Shown here: positions 37,311-51,720 of the stretch, in pieces | Layout: each line of letters begins with the position of its first letter | Numbering within the stretch: the first letter of the stretch is position 1 | Origin: Luzula sylvatica | Lineage: Eukaryota; Streptophyta; Magnoliopsida; Poales; Juncaceae | Assembly (NCBI GenBank): GCA_946800325.1 | Contig: OX326960.1 | Span: 36,547,629 to 36,611,628 of the forward strand | DNA: 64,000 nucleotides | Direction of reading: 5' to 3' | Translations under genes and position numbers: made by a program | The notes under the pieces: model-generated | Told to the model about the DNA's origin: nothing | The model's database searches: none | What the model saw: only the letters and a program-made list of their open reading frames with translations

Positions 37311-37699
37311 TCAATTTTTTTAAAAAACATTTCTAAGTTCAAAAATAGAAGTCTGACACCTTCAAAAAAATTCAACTAGTATATTTTTTTTGAAATGTTC
37401 AATCTGAAGTGTAACACAAGCAAAATACTCAATTTTCATGTCGTACTCAAAATACTCCATAATTGAAGACTAACACACACAAATTTCAATTTTTTTTAAA
37501 AAATCTTCTAAATTCAAAAATAGATGTCTAACGCCTTCAAAAAAATTCAACTATTATTTTTTTTTTTAAAAGTAAAATTTGAAGTGTAACACAAGCAAAA
37601 TAATCAATTTTCATGTCGTACTCAAAATACTCCGTAATTGAAGACTAACACACACAAATTTCAATTTTTTAAAAAAAATTAAAAAATTAAAAAATATAA

Positions 37700-37978
37700 G
37701 TCTAGCACCTTCAAAAAAATTCAACTATTATATTTTTTTTTAAATGTTAAATCTGAAGTGTAACACAATCAAAATAATCATTTTTCATGCCTTACTTAAA
37801 ATACTCCGTAATTGAAGACTTACACACACAAATTATTTTTTTTTCAAAATTTCTTAAAAATGCAAAAACTGAAGTCTAACACCTTCAAAAAATTCAATCA
37901 TGATATTTTTTTTCAAATGTTAAATCTGAAGTGTAACACAAGAAAAGTACTCAATTTTCATGTCGTACTAAAAATACT
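37700..37978 (+). repeat. B cassette 13
   Basis: Lead monomer with tataagtctagcacc and catgcctta, B monomer with aatcatgat in place of aataacgat. Confidence 0.8.
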
Positions 37979-40900
37979 CCGTAATTGAAGACTAACACAC
38001 ATAAATTTCAATTTTGAAAAAAAAATCGTCTAAATTCAAAAATAGAAGTCTGACACCTTCAAAAAAATTCAACTATTATATTTTTTTTGAAATGTTCAAT
38101 TTGAAGTGTAACACAAGCAAAATACTCAATTTTCATGTCGTACTCAAAATACTCCGTAATTGAAACCTAACACACACAAATTTCAATTTTGAAAAAAAAA
38201 TCGTCTAAATTCAAAAATGGAAGTCTGACACGTTCAAAAAAATTCAACTATTATATTTTTTTTTTGAAATGTTCAATTTGAAGTGTAACACAATCAAAGT
38301 ACACAATTTTCATGTCGTACTCAAAATACTCCGTAATTGAAGACTAACACACACAAATTTCATTTTTTTTTAAAAAATCTTCAAAATTAAAAAATAGAAG
38401 TCTAACACCATCAAAAAAATTCAACTATTATATATTTTTTTAAATGTTAAATCTGAAGTGTAACACAAGCAAAATACTCAATTTTCATGTCGTACTCAAA
38501 ATACTCCGTAATTGAAGACTAACACACACAAATTTCAATTTTTTTAAAAAAATCTTCTAAATTCAAAAATAGAAGTCTGACACCTTCAAAAAAATTCAAC
38601 TAGTATATTTTTTTTTAAATCTGAAGTGTAACACAAGAAAAATACTCAATTTTCATGTCGTACTTAAAATATTCCGTAATTGAAGACTAACACACACAAA
38701 TTTCAATTTTTTAAAAACAACTTCTAAATTAAAAAAATACAAGTCTAACACCTTCAAAATAATTCAACTATTCTATTTTTTTGAAATGTTAAATTTGAAG
38801 TGTAACACAAGCAAAGTACTCAATTTTCATGTCGTACTCAAATTACTCCGTAATCGAAGACTAACACAAACAAATTTCAATTTTTTTTAAAAAAATTTCT
38901 AAATTCAAAAATAGAAGTCTAACACCTTCAAAAAAATTCAACTAGTATATTTTTTTTGAAATGTTCAATCTGAAGTGTAACACAAGCAAACTACTCAATT
39001 TTCATGTGGTACTCAATATACTCCATAATTGAAGACTAATACACACAAATTTCAATTTTTTTAAAAAAATCATCTAAATTCAAAAATAGAAGTCTAACAC
39101 CTACAAATAAATTCAACTAGTATATTTTTTTTGAAAGGTTAAATCTGAAGTGTAACACAAGCAAAATACTCAATTTTCATGTGGTACTCAAAATACTCCG
39201 TAATTGAAGACTAAGACACACAAATTTCAATTTTTTTAAAAAAATCTTCAAAATTAAAAAATAAAAGTCTAACACCTTCAAAAATATTCAACTATTATAT
39301 TTTTTTTGAAATGTTAAATCTGAAGTGTAGCACAATCAAAATACTCAATTTTCATGTCGTACTCAAAATACTCCGTAATTGAAAACTAACACACACAAAT
39401 TTAAATTTTTTTTAAAAAATCGTCAAAATTAAAAAATAGAAGTCTAACACCTTCAAAAAAATTCAACTATTATATTTTTTTTCAAATGTTAAATCTGAAG
39501 TGTAACACAATAAAATACTCATTTTTCACGTCGTGCTTGAAATACTCCGTAATTGAGGACTAACACACTTAAATTTCATTTTTTTCAAAAATTTCTTAAA
39601 AATGCATAAACTGAAGTGTAACACCTTCAAAAAATTCAATTACGATATTTTTTTTCAAATGTTAAATCCGAAGTGTAACACAAGAAAAATACTCAATTTT
39701 CATGTCGTACTTAAAATACCCCGTAATTGAAGACTAACACACAAAAATTTCAATTATTTAAAAAAAAGATTCTAAATTCAAAACTAGAGGTCTAAAACTT
39801 TCAAAAAAATTCAACTATTATATTTTTTTTTGAAATGTTAAATCTGAAGTGTAACACAATCAAAATACTCAATTTTCATGTCGTATTTAAAATACACCGT
39901 TATTGAAGACTAACACACACAAATTTCATTTTTTTCAAAAAATTCTTAAAAATGCAAAAAATTCAATTATTTAAAAAAAAGATTCTAAATTCAAAACTAG
40001 AGGTCTAAAACTTTCAAAAAAATTCAACTATTATATTTTTTTTTGAAATGTTAAATCTGAAGTGTAACACAATCAAAATACTCAATTTTCATGTCGTACT
40101 TAAAATACCGTGTAATTGAAGACTAACACACTCAAATTTCAATTTTTTAAAAAAATCTTCTAAATTAAAAAATAGAAGTCTAACACCTTCAAAAAAATTC
40201 AACTATTCTATTTTTTTTGAAATGTTAAATTTGAAGTGTAACACAAGCAAAATACTCAATGTTCATGTCGTACTCAAAATACTCCGTAATTGAAGACTAA
40301 CACAAACAAATTTCAATTTTTTTAAAAAACATTTCTAAATTCAAAAATAGAAGTCTGACACCTTCAAAAAAATTCAACTAGTATATTTTTTTTGAAATGT
40401 TAAATCTGAAGTGTAACACAAGAAAAATACTCAATTTTCATGTCGTACTTAAAATACTCCGAAATTGAAGACTAACACACACAAATTTCAATTTTTAAAA
40501 AAAATCTTCTAAATTAAAAAATAGAAGTCTAACACCTTCAAAAAAATTCAACTATTCTATTTTTTTTGAAATGTTAAATTTGAAGTGTAACACAAGCAAA
40601 ATACTCAATTTTCATGTCGTACTCAAAATACTCCGTAATTGAAGACTAACACAAACAAATTTCAATTATTTTTAAAAAAATTTCTAAATTCAAAAATAGA
40701 AGTCTGACACCTTCAAAAAAATTCAACTAGTATATTTTTTTTTAAATGTTCAATCTGAAGTATAACACAAGCAAAATACTCAATTTTCATGTCGTACTCA
40801 AAATACTCCGTAATTGAAGACTAACACACACAAATTTCAATTTTTTTAAAATAATCTTCTAAATTCAAAAATAGAAGTCTAACACATTCAAAAAAATTCA

Positions 40901-41051
40901 ACTATTATTTTTTTTTTGAAAAGTTAAATTTGAAGTGTAACACAAGCAAAATACTCAATTTTCATGTCGTACTCAAAATACTCCGTAATTGAAGACTAAC
41001 ACACAAAAATTTCAATTTTTTAAAAAAAATCTTCAAAATTAAAAAATAGAA
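37979..41051 (+). repeat. Divergent type A block with a register slip
   Basis: About seventeen and a half monomers. The order a5-a5-a4-a1-a2-a3 follows cassette 13. The a1 near 38.6 kb has lost the gaaatgtt segment. From about 39.5 to 40.1 kb the copies diverge: a B-like pair with cacgtcgtgcttg and gaggac, a variant with gaggtctaaaactttc that occurs twice (near 39,787 and 39,999), and an interval of 213 bases between landmarks 39897 and 40110. No gene is present. Confidence 0.75.
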
Positions 41052-41331
41052 GTCTAGCACCTTCATATAAATTCAACTATTATATTTTTTTTGAAATGTT
41101 AAATCTGATGTGTAACACAATCAAAATACTCATTTTTCATGCCGTACTTAAAATACTCCGTAATTGACGACTTACACACACAAATTATTTTTTTTTCAAA
41201 AATTTCTTAAAAATGCAAAAACTGAAGTCTAACACCTTCAAAAAATTCAATAACGATATTTTTTTTCAAATGTCAAATCTGAAGTGTAACACAAGAAAAG
41301 TACTCAATTTTCATGTCGTACTAAAAATACT
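41052..41331 (+). repeat. B cassette 14
   Basis: Lead monomer with gtctagcacc and gatgtgtaacacaatc, B monomer with a private attgacgac and tttcaaatgtcaaatc. Cassette 16, 20,421 bases downstream, has the same private variants, so the two are close relatives. Confidence 0.8.
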
Positions 41332-42622
41332 CCGTAATTGAAGACTAACACACACAAATTTCAATTTTGAAAAAAAAATCGTCTAAATTCAAAATTAGAA
41401 GTCTGACACCTTCAAAAAAATTAAACAATTATATTTTTTTTGAAATGTTCAATTTGAAGTGTAACACAAGCAAAATACTCAATTTTCATGTCGTACTCAA
41501 AATACTCCGTAATTGAAGACTAACACACACAAATTTCAATTTTGAAACAAAAATCGTCTAAATTCAAAAATAGAAGTCTGACACCTTCAAAAAAATTCAA
41601 CTATTATATTTTTTTTGAAATATTCAATTTGAAGTGTCACACAAGCAAAATACTCAATTTTCATGTCGTACTCAAAATACGCCATAACTGAAGACTAACA
41701 CACACAAATTTCAATTTTTTCAAAAAAATCATCAAAATTAAAAAATAGAAGTCTAACACCTTCAAAAAAATTCAACTATTATATTTTTTTTTAAATGTTA
41801 AATCTGAAGTGTAACACAAGCAAAATACTTAATTTTCATGTCGTACTCAAAATACTCCGTAATTGAAGACTAACACACACAAATATCAATTTTTTTAAAA
41901 AAATCTTCTAAATTCAAAAATAAAAGTCTAACACCTTCAAAAAAATTCAACTAGTATATTTTTTTTTAAATGTTAAATCTGAACTGTAACACAAGAAAAA
42001 TACTCAATTTTCATGTCGTACTTAAAATACTCCGTAATTGAAGACTAACACACACAAATTTCAATTTTTTAAAAAAATCTTCTAAATTAAAAAATAGAAG
42101 TCTAACACCTTCAAAAAAATTCAACTATTCTATTTTTTTTGAAATGTTAAATTTGAAGTGTAACACAAGCAAACTACTCAATTTTCATGTCGTACTCAAA
42201 ATACTCCGTAATTGAAGACTAACACAAATAAATTTCAATTTTTTAAAAAAAAATTTCTAAATTCAAAAATAGAAGTCTGACACCTTCAAAAAAATTCAAC
42301 TAGTATATTTTTTTTTAAATGTTCAATCTGAAGTGTAACACAAGCAAAATACTCAATTTTCATGTCGTACTCAAAATACTCCGTAATTGAAGACTAACAC
42401 ACACAAATTTCAATTTTTTTTAAAAAATATTCTAAATTCAAAAATAGAAGTCTTACACCTTCAAAAAAATTCAACTATTATTTGTTTTTGAAAAGTTAAA
42501 TTTGAAGTGTGACACAAGCAAAATACTCAATTTTCATGTCGTACTCAAAATACTCCGTAATTGAAGACTAACACACTCAAATTTCAATTTTTTTAAAAAA
42601 ATTAAAAAATTAAAAAATAGAA
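41052..42622 (+). repeat. 9-monomer higher-order repeat unit (1,571 bp)
   Basis: From one gtctagcacc to the next is exactly 1,571 bases, nine monomers of about 174.6. The order is BL-B-a5-a5-a4-a1-a2-a3-a6, after which the next BL begins. The same order, with some monomers lost or repeated, is visible after cassettes 4, 7, 13 and 16. It contains the 4-monomer cycle a4-a1-a2-a3 found alone at 6.9-10.2 kb. Confidence 0.8.
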
Positions 42623-42902
42623 GTCTAGCACCTTCAAGAAAATTCAACTATTATATTTTTTTTGAAATGTTAGATCTGAAGTGTAACACAATCAAAATAC
42701 TCATTTTTCATGCCGTACTTAAAATACTCCGTAATTGAAGACTTACCCACACAAATTATTTTTTTTTCAAAAATTTCTTAAAAATGCAAAAACTGAAGTC
42801 TAACACCTTCAAAAAATTCAATAACGATATTTTTTTTCAAATGTTAAATCTGAAGTGTAACACAAGAAAAGTACTCAATTTTCATGTCGTACTAAAAATA
42901 CT
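42623..42902 (+). repeat. B cassette 15
   Basis: Lead monomer with gtctagcacc and gttagatctg, B monomer with gacttacccacac and aataacgat. It begins the second 9-monomer unit, which runs a5-a5-a4-a1-a2-a3 and then enters the mixed domain. Confidence 0.8.
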
Positions 42903-44394
42903 CCGTAATTGAAGACTATCACACACAAATTTCAATTTTGAAACAAAAATCGTCTAAATTCAAAAATAGAAGTCTGACACCTTCAAAAAAATTCAACTAT
43001 TATATTTTTTTTTAAATGTTCAATTTGAAGTGTAACACAAGCAAAATACTCAATTTCCATGTCGTACTCAAAATACTCCGTAATTGAAGACTAACACACA
43101 CAAATTTCAATTTTGAAACAAAAATCGTCTATATTCAAAAATAGAAGTCTCACACCTTCAAAAAAATTCAACTATTATATTTTTTTTGAAATGTTCAATT
43201 TGAAGTGTAACACAAGCAAAATACTCAATTTTCATGTCGTACTCAAAATACTCCGTAATTGAAGACTAACACACACAAATTTCAATTTTTTTTAAAAATA
43301 TCTTCAAAATTAAAAAATAGAAGTCGAACACCTTCAAAAAAATTCAACTATTATATATTTTTTTAAATGTTAAATCTGAAGTGTAACACAAGCAAAATAC
43401 TCAATTTTCATGTCGTACTCAAAATACTCCGTAATTGAAGACTAACACACACAAATTTCAATTTTTTTAAAAAAATCTTCTAAATTCAAAAATATAAGTC
43501 TAACACCTCAAAAAAATTCAACTAGTATATTTTTTTTGAAATGTTAAATCTGAAGTGTAACACAAGAAAAATTCTCAATTTTCATGTCGTACTCAAAATA
43601 CTCCGTAATTGAAGACTAACACACACAAATTTCAATTTTTAAAAAAAACTTCTAAATTAAAAAATAGAAGTCTAACACGTTCAAAAAAATTCAATTATTC
43701 TATTTTTTTTTTAAATGTTAAATTTGAAGTGTAACACAAGCAAAAAACTCAATTTTCATGTCGTACTCAAAATACTCCGTAATTGAAGACTAACACAAAC
43801 AAATTTCAATTTTTTTTAAAAAACTTTCTAAATTCAAAAATAGAAGTCTAACACCTTCAAAAAAAATTCGACAAGTATATTTTTTTTGAAATGTTCAATC
43901 TGAAGTGTAACACAAGCAAAATACTCAATTTTCATATCGTACTCAAAATGCTCCATAATTGAAGACTAACACACACAAATTTCAATTTTTCTAAAATAAT
44001 CTTCAAAATTAAAAAATAGATGTCTAACACCTTCAAAAAAATTCAACTATTATATTTTTTTTAAATGTTAAATCTGAAGTGTAGCACAAGCAAAATACTT
44101 AATTTTCATGTCGTACTCAAAATACTCCGTAATTGAAGACTAACACACACAAATTTCAATTTTTTAAAAAAATCTTCTAAATTCAAAAATAGAAGTCTAA
44201 CACCTTCAAAAAAATTCAACTAGTATATTTTTTTTTAAATGTTAAATTTGAAGTGTAACACAAGTAAAATACTCAATTTTCATGTCGAACTCAAAATACT
44301 CCGTAATTGAAGACTAACACACACAAATTTCAATTTTTTTCAAAAAATCTTCTAAATTCAAAAATAGAAGTCTAACACCTTCAAAAAAATTCAA
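42903..44394 (+). repeat. Type A monomers, last regular block
   Basis: About eight and a half monomers: a5-a5-a4-a1-a2-a3-a4-a1-like. The last copies begin to read caagtaaaatactc and caaatgttaaatctg, anticipating the composition of the next domain. No gene is present. Confidence 0.75.
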
Positions 44395-46039
44395 CTATTA
44401 TATTTTTTTTCAAATGTTAAATCTGAAGTGTAACACAAGTAAAATACTCAATTTTCATGTCGTACTCAAAATACTCCGTAATTGAAGACTAACACACACA
44501 AATTTAAATTTTTTTAAAACAATCTTCAAAATTAAAAAATAGAAGTCTAACACCTTCAAAAAAATTCAACTATTATATTTTTTTTCAAATCTTAAATCTG
44601 AAGTGTAACACAAGCAAATGACTCATTTTTCATGCCGTACTTAAAATACTCCGTAATTGAAGACTCACACACTCAAATTTTATTTTTTTAAAAAATTTAT
44701 TAAAAATGCAAAAACTGAAGTCTAACACCTTCAAAAAATTCAATTACGATATTTTTTTTCAAATGTTAAATCTGAAGTGTAACACAAGAAAAATACTCAA
44801 TTTTCATGTCGTACTCAAAATACTCCTTATTTGAAGACTAACACACACAAATTTCAATTGTTTTAAAAAATTTCTTACAAATGCAAAAACTGAAGTCTAA
44901 CACCTTCAAAAAATTCAATTAAGATATTTTTTTTCAAATGTTAAATCCGAAGTGTAACACAAGAAAAATACTCAATTTTCATGCCGTACTTAAAATACTC
45001 CGTAATTGTAGACTAACACACACAAATTTCAATCTTTTTAAAAAAATCTTAGAAATTCAAAAATAGAAGTTTAACACCTTCAAAAAAATTCAACTATTAT
45101 ATTTTTTTTGAAATGTTAAATCTGAAGTGTAACATAATCAAAATACTCATTTTTCATGTCGTACTTAAAATACTCCGTAATTGAAGACTTACACACCCAA
45201 TTTTCAATTTTTTTTAAAAAATCTTCAAAATTCAAAAATAGAAGTCTTACACCTTTAAAAAAAATCAAGTATTATATTTTCTTTCAAATGTTAAATCTGA
45301 AGTGTAACAAAAGCAAAATACTCAATTTTCATGTCGTACTCAAAATACTCCGTAATTGAAGACAAACACACACAAATTTCAATTTTTTTATAAAAAACTT
45401 CAAAATTAAAAAATATAAGTCTAATACCTTCAAAAAAATTCAACTATTATATTTCTTTTGAAATGTTAAATCTGAAGTGTAACACAATCAAAATACTCAT
45501 TTTTCAAGCCGTACTTAAAATACTCCGTAATTGAAGACTTACACACACAAATTTCATTTTTTTTAAAAATTTCTTAAAAATGCAAAAACTGAAGTCTAAC
45601 ACCTTCAGAAAATTCAATTACGATATTTTTTTTCAAATATTAAATCTGATGTGTAACACAAGAAAACAACTCAAATTTCATGTTGTACTTAAAATACTCC
45701 GTAATTGAAGACTAACACACACAAATTTTAATTTTTTAAAAAAGATCTTCAAAATTCAAACTTAGAAGTCTAACACCTTCAAAAAGTTTCAACTAATATA
45801 TTTTTTTTCAAATGTTAAATCTGAAGTGTAACACAAGCAAAATACTCAATTTTCATGTCGTACTCAAAATACTCCGTAATTGAAGACTAACACACACAAA
45901 TTTCAATTTTTTTAAACAAATCTTCTAAATTCAAAAATAGAAGTCTAACACCTTCAAAAAAATTGAACTATTATATTTTTTTTCAAATCTTAAATCTGAA
46001 GTGTAACACAAGCAAAATACTCATTTTTCATGTCGTACT

Positions 46040-46950
46040 TAAAATACTCCGTAATTGATGACTAACACACACAAATTTCATTTTTTTCAAAAATTTCTTT
46101 AAAATGCAAAAACCGAAGTCTAACACCATCAAAAAATTCATTTACGATATTTTTTTTCAAATGTTAAATCTGAAATGTAACACAAGAAAAATACACAATT
46201 TTCATGTCTTACTTAAAATACTCCGTAATTGAAGACTAACACACACAAATTTCAATTTTTTAAAAAAATCTTCTAAATTCAAAAATATAAGTCTAACACC
46301 TTCAAAAAAATTCTACTAGTATATTTTTTTTGAATTGTCAAATTTGAAGTGTAACACATGCAAAAAACTCAATTTTCAAGTCGTACTCAAAATACATCGT
46401 AATTGAAGACTAACACACACAAATTTCGATTTTTTTTTAAAAATTTCTAAATTCAAAAAAAGATGTCTAACACCTTCAAAAAATTCAACTATTATATTTT
46501 TTTTCAATTGTTAAATCTGAAGTGTAACAGAAGCAAAATACTCAATTTTCATGTCGTACTCAAAATACTCCGTAATTGAAGACTAACACACACAAATTTC
46601 AATTTTTTTTAAAAAATATTCAAAATAAAAAAATAGAAGTCTAACACCTTCAAAAAATTCAACTATTATATTTTTTTTGAAATGTTAAATCTGAAGTTTA
46701 ACACAATCAAAATTATCATTTTTCATGCCGTACTTAAAATACTCCGTAATTGAAGACTTACGCACACAAATTTCATTTTTTTAAAAAATTTCTTAAAAAA
46801 GCAAAAACTGAAGTCTAACACCTTCAGAAAATTCAATTACGATATTTTTTTTCAAATGTTAAATCTGAAGTGTAACACAAGAAAAATACTCAATGTTCAT
46901 GTTGTACTTAAAATACTCCGTAATTGAAGACTAACACACACAAATTTTAA
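46040..46950 (+). repeat. Module repeated 2,269 bp downstream
   Basis: Private variants caccatcaaaaaattcat, tacacaattttcatgtctt (46202/48471) and attatcatttttcatg (46712/48981) recur at 48.31-49.22 kb with a constant offset of 2,269 bases (13 monomers). A few substitutions separate the copies (for example catgccg against catgcaa), so it is older than the 2,793-bp duplication. Confidence 0.75.
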
Positions 46951-48927
46951 TTTTTTAAAAAAGATCTTCAAAATTCAAACTTAGAAGTCTAACACCTTCA
47001 AAAAGTTTCAACTAATATATTTTTTTTCAAATGTTAAATCTGAAGTGTAACACAAGCAAAATACTCAATTTTCATGTCGTACTCAAAATACTCCGTAATT
47101 GAAGACTAACAAACACAAATTTAAATTTTTTTTAAAAAATCTTCAAAATTAATAAATAGAAGTCTAACACCTTCAAAAAAATTCAACTATTATATTTTTT
47201 TTCAAATCTTAAATATGAAGTGTAACACAAGAAAAATACTCATTTTTCATGTCGTACTTAAAATACTCCGTAATTGAAAACTAACACACACAAATTTCCA
47301 TTATTTAAAAAAAATATTCTAAATTCAAAAATAAAAGTCTAACACCTTCAAAAAAATTCTACTAGTATATTTTTTTTGAAATGTTAAATCTGAAGTGTAA
47401 CACAAGCAAAATACACAATTTTCATGTCGTACTCAAAATACTCCGTAATTGAAGACTAACACACACAAATTTCAATTTTTTTAAACAAATCTTCAAAATT
47501 AAAAAATAGAAGTCTAACACCTTCAAAAAAATTCAACTATTATATTTTTTTTTAAATGTTAAATCTGAAGTGTAACACAATCAAAATACTCATTTTTCAT
47601 GCCGTACTTAAAATACTCCGTAATTGAAGACTTACACACACAAATTTCATATTTTTCAAAAATTTCTTAAAAATGCAAAAACTGAAGTCTAACAACTTCA
47701 AAAAATTCAATTACGATATTTTTTTTTCAAATGTTAAATCTGAAGTGTAACACAACAAAAATACTCAATTTTCATGTCATACTTAAAATACTCCGTAATT
47801 GAAGACTAACTCACACAAATTTTAATTATTTAAAAAACATCTTCAAAATTCAAACATAGAAGTCTAACACCTTCAAAAAAATTCAACTATTCTAGTTTTT
47901 GTCAAATCTTAAATCTAAAGTGTAACACAAGCAAAATACTCATTTTTCATGTCGTATTTAAAATACTCCGTAATTGAAGACTAACACAAACAAATTTCAT
48001 TTTTTTTGTGAAATATCTTAAAAATGCAAAAACTGAAGTCTAACACCTTCAAAAAATTCTATTACGATATTTTTTTTCAAATGCTAAATCTGAAGTGTAA
48101 CACGAGAAAAATACTCAATTTTCATGTCGTACTCAAAATACTCCGTAATTGAAGACTAACACACACAAATTTCAATTTTTTTTAAAAAATCTTCTAAATT
48201 CAAAAATAGAAGTCTAACACCTTCAAAAAAATTGAACTATTATATTTTTTTTCAAATCTTAAATCTGAGGTGTAACACAAGCAAAATACTCATTTTTCAT
48301 GTCGTACTTAAAATACTCCGTAATTGATGACTAACACACACAAATTTCATTTTTTTCAAAAATTTCTTAAAAATGCAAAAACTGAAGTCTAACACCATCA
48401 AAAAATTCATTTACGATATTTTTTTTCAAATGTTAAATCTGAAATGTAACACAAGAAAAATACACAATTTTCATGTCTTACTTAAAATACTCCGCAATTG
48501 AAGACTAACACACACAAATTTCAATTTTTTAAAAAAATCTTCTAAGTTCAAAAATATAAGTCTAACACCTTCAAAAAAATTCTACTAGTATATTTTTTTT
48601 GAATTGTCAAATTTGAAGTGTAACACATGCAAAAAACTCAATTTTCAAGTCGTACTCAAAATACTCCGTAATCGAAGACTAACACACACAAATTTCGATT
48701 TTTTTTTTTAAATTTCTAAATTCAAAAAAAGATGTCTAACACCTTCAAAAAATTCAACTATTATATTTTTTTTCAATTGTTAAATCTGAAGTGTAACAGA
48801 AGCAAAATACTCAATTTTCATGTCGTACTCAAAATACTCCGTAATTGAAGACTAACACACACAAATTTCAATTTTTTTTAAAAAATATTCAAAATAAAAA
48901 AATAGAAGTCTAACACCTTCAAAAAAT

Positions 48928-51720
48928 TCAACTATTATATTTTTTTTGAAATGTTAAATCTGAAGTGTAACACAATCAAAATTATCATTTTTCATGCAAT
49001 ACTTAAAATACTCCGTAATTGAAGACTTACACACACAAATTTCATTTTTTTTAAAAATTTCTTAAAAAAGCAAAAATTGAAGTCTAACACCTTCAGAAAA
49101 TTCAATTACGATATTTTTTTTCAAATGTTAAATCTGAAGTGTAACACAAGAAAAATACTCAATGTTCATGTCGTACTTAAAATACTCCGTAATTGAAGAC
49201 TAACACACACAAATTTTAATTTTTTAAAAAAAATCGTCAAAATTCAAACTTAGAAGTCTAACACCTTCAAAAAAATTCAACTAATATATTTTTTTTCAAA
49301 TCTTAAATCTGAAGTGTAACACAAGCAAAATACTCAATTTTCATGTCGTACTCAAAATACTCCGTAATTGAAGACTAACAAAGACAAATTTAAATTTTTT
49401 TTAAAAAATCTTCAAAATTAATAAATAGAAGTCTAACACCTTCAAAAAAATTCAACTATTATATTTTTTTTCAAATCTTAAATGTGAAGTGTAACACAAG
49501 CAAAATACTCATTTTTCATGTCGTACTTAAAATACTCCGTAATTGAAGACTAACACACACAAATTTCATTTTTTTCAAAAACTTCTTAAAAATGCAAAAA
49601 CTGAAGTCTAACAACTTCAAAAAATTCAATTACCATATTTTTTTCAAATGTTAAATCTGAAGTGTAACACAAGAAAAATACTCAATTTTCCTGTCGTACT
49701 TAAAATACTCCGTAATCGATGACTAACACACACAAATTTCCATTATTTCAAACAAAATCTTCTAAATTCAAAAATAGAAGTCTAACACCTTCAAAAAAAT
49801 TCTACTAGTATATTTTTTTTGAAATGTTAAATCTGAAGTGTAACACAAGCAAAATACTCAATTTTCATGTCGTACTCAAAATACTCCGTAATTGAAGACT
49901 AACACACACAAATTTCAATTTTTTTAAACAAATCTTCAAAATTAAAAAATAGAAGTCTAACACCTTCAAAAAAATTCAACTATTATATTTTTTTTTAAAT
50001 GTTAAATCTGAAGTGTAACACAATCAAAATACTCATTTTTCATGCCGTACTTAAAATACTCCGTAATTGAAGACTTACACACACAAATTTCATATTTTTC
50101 AAAAATTTCTTAAAAATGCAAAAACTGAAGTCTAACAACTTCAAAAAATTCAATTACGATATTTTTTTTCAAATGTTAAATCTGAAATGTAACACAACAA
50201 AAATACTCAATTTTCATGTCATACTTAAAATACTCCGTAATTGAAGACTAACTCACACAAATTTTAATTATTTAAAAAACATCTTCAAAATTCAAACATA
50301 GAAGTCCAACACCTTCAAAAAAATTCAACTATTCTATTTTTTTTCAAATCTTAAATCTAAAGTGTAACACAAGCAAAATACTCATTTTTCATGTCGTACT
50401 TAAAATACTCCGTAATTGAAGACTAACACACACAAATTTCATTTTTTTTGTGAAATATCTTAAAAATGCAAAAACTGAAGTCTAACACCTTCAAAAAATT
50501 CTATTACGATATTTTTTTTCAAATGTTAAATCTGAAGTGTAACACGAGAAAAATACTCAATTTTCATGTCGTACTTAAAATAGTCCGTAATTGAAGACTA
50601 ACACACACAAATTTTAATTTTTTAAAAAAATCTTCTAAATTCAAAAATAGAAGTCTAACACCTTCAAAAAAATTCAACTAGTATATTTTTTTTGAAATGT
50701 TAAATCTGAAGTGTAACACAAGAAAAATACTCAATTTTCATGTCGTACTTAAAATACTCCGTAATTGAAGACTAACACACACAAATTTCAATTTTTTAAA
50801 AAAATCTTCTAAATTAAAAAATAGAAGTCTAACACCTTCAAATAAATTCAACTATTATATTTTTTTTTAAATGTTAAATCTGAAGTGTAACACAAGCAAA
50901 ATACTTAATTTTCATGTCGTACTCAAAATACTCCATAATTGAAGACTAACACACACAAATTTCAATTTTTTTAAGAAAATCTTCTAAATTCAAAAATAGA
51001 AGTCTAACACCTTTAAAAAAATTCAACTAGTATATTTTTTTTGAAATGTTAAATCTGAAGTGTAACACAAGAAAAATACTCAATTTTCATGTCGTACTTA
51101 AAATACTCCGTAATTGAAGACTAACACACACAAATTTCAATTTTTTAAAAAAATCTTCTGAATTAAAAAATAGAAGTCTAACACCTTCAAAAAAATTCAA
51201 CTATTCTATTTTTTTTGAAATGTTAAATTTGAAGTGTAACACAAGCAAAATACTCAATTTTCATGTCATACTCAAAATACTCCGTAATTGAAGACTAACA
51301 CAAACAAATTTCAATTATTTTTAAAAAAAATTCTAAATTCAAAAATAGAAGTCTGACACCTTCAAAAAAATTCAACTAGTATATTTTTTTTTAAATGTTC
51401 AATCTGAAGTGTAACACAAGCAAAATACTCAATTTTCATGTCGTACTCAAAATACTCCGTAATTGAAGACTAACACACAAAAATTTCAATTTTTTTAAAA
51501 TAATCTTCTAAATTCAAAAATTGAAGTCTGACACCTTCAAAAAAATTCAATTATTATTTTTTTTTTTAAAAGTTAAATTTGAAGTGTAACACAAGCAAAA
51601 TACTCAATTTTCATGTCGTACTCAAAATACTCCGTAATTGAAGACTAACACACACAAATTTCAATTTTTTTAAAAAAATTTCTAAATTCAAAAATAGAAG
51701 TCTAACACCTTCAAAAAAAT
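48928..51720 (+). repeat. 2,793-bp tandem duplication, left copy
   Basis: Sixteen monomers that are repeated immediately downstream. Matched private variants at an offset of exactly 2,793 bases include catgcaat (48993/51786), ttaccat (49630/52423) and tagtccg (50581/53374). Reading the two copies side by side I found only three substitutions, at 49522, 50187 and 51480, and no length change. The left limit is set by a six- against seven-base A run just before 48,928. It contains several B-like monomers and one a1-a2-a3 island. Confidence 0.85.

Larger units (their letters stand above)
35025..37699 (+). repeat. Type A block with 698-bp duplication and two recombinant joints
   Basis: About fifteen monomers. 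The segment with cacatacaaatttc, gtcttacacc and gttaattctgaattg (35315) recurs 698 bases (4 monomers) later (36013). Near 36,635 an A monomer is fused to the middle of a B monomer, and near 37,250 a BL lead is fused to a tgttcatg type A monomer; both have separate entries. No gene is present. Confidence 0.75.
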
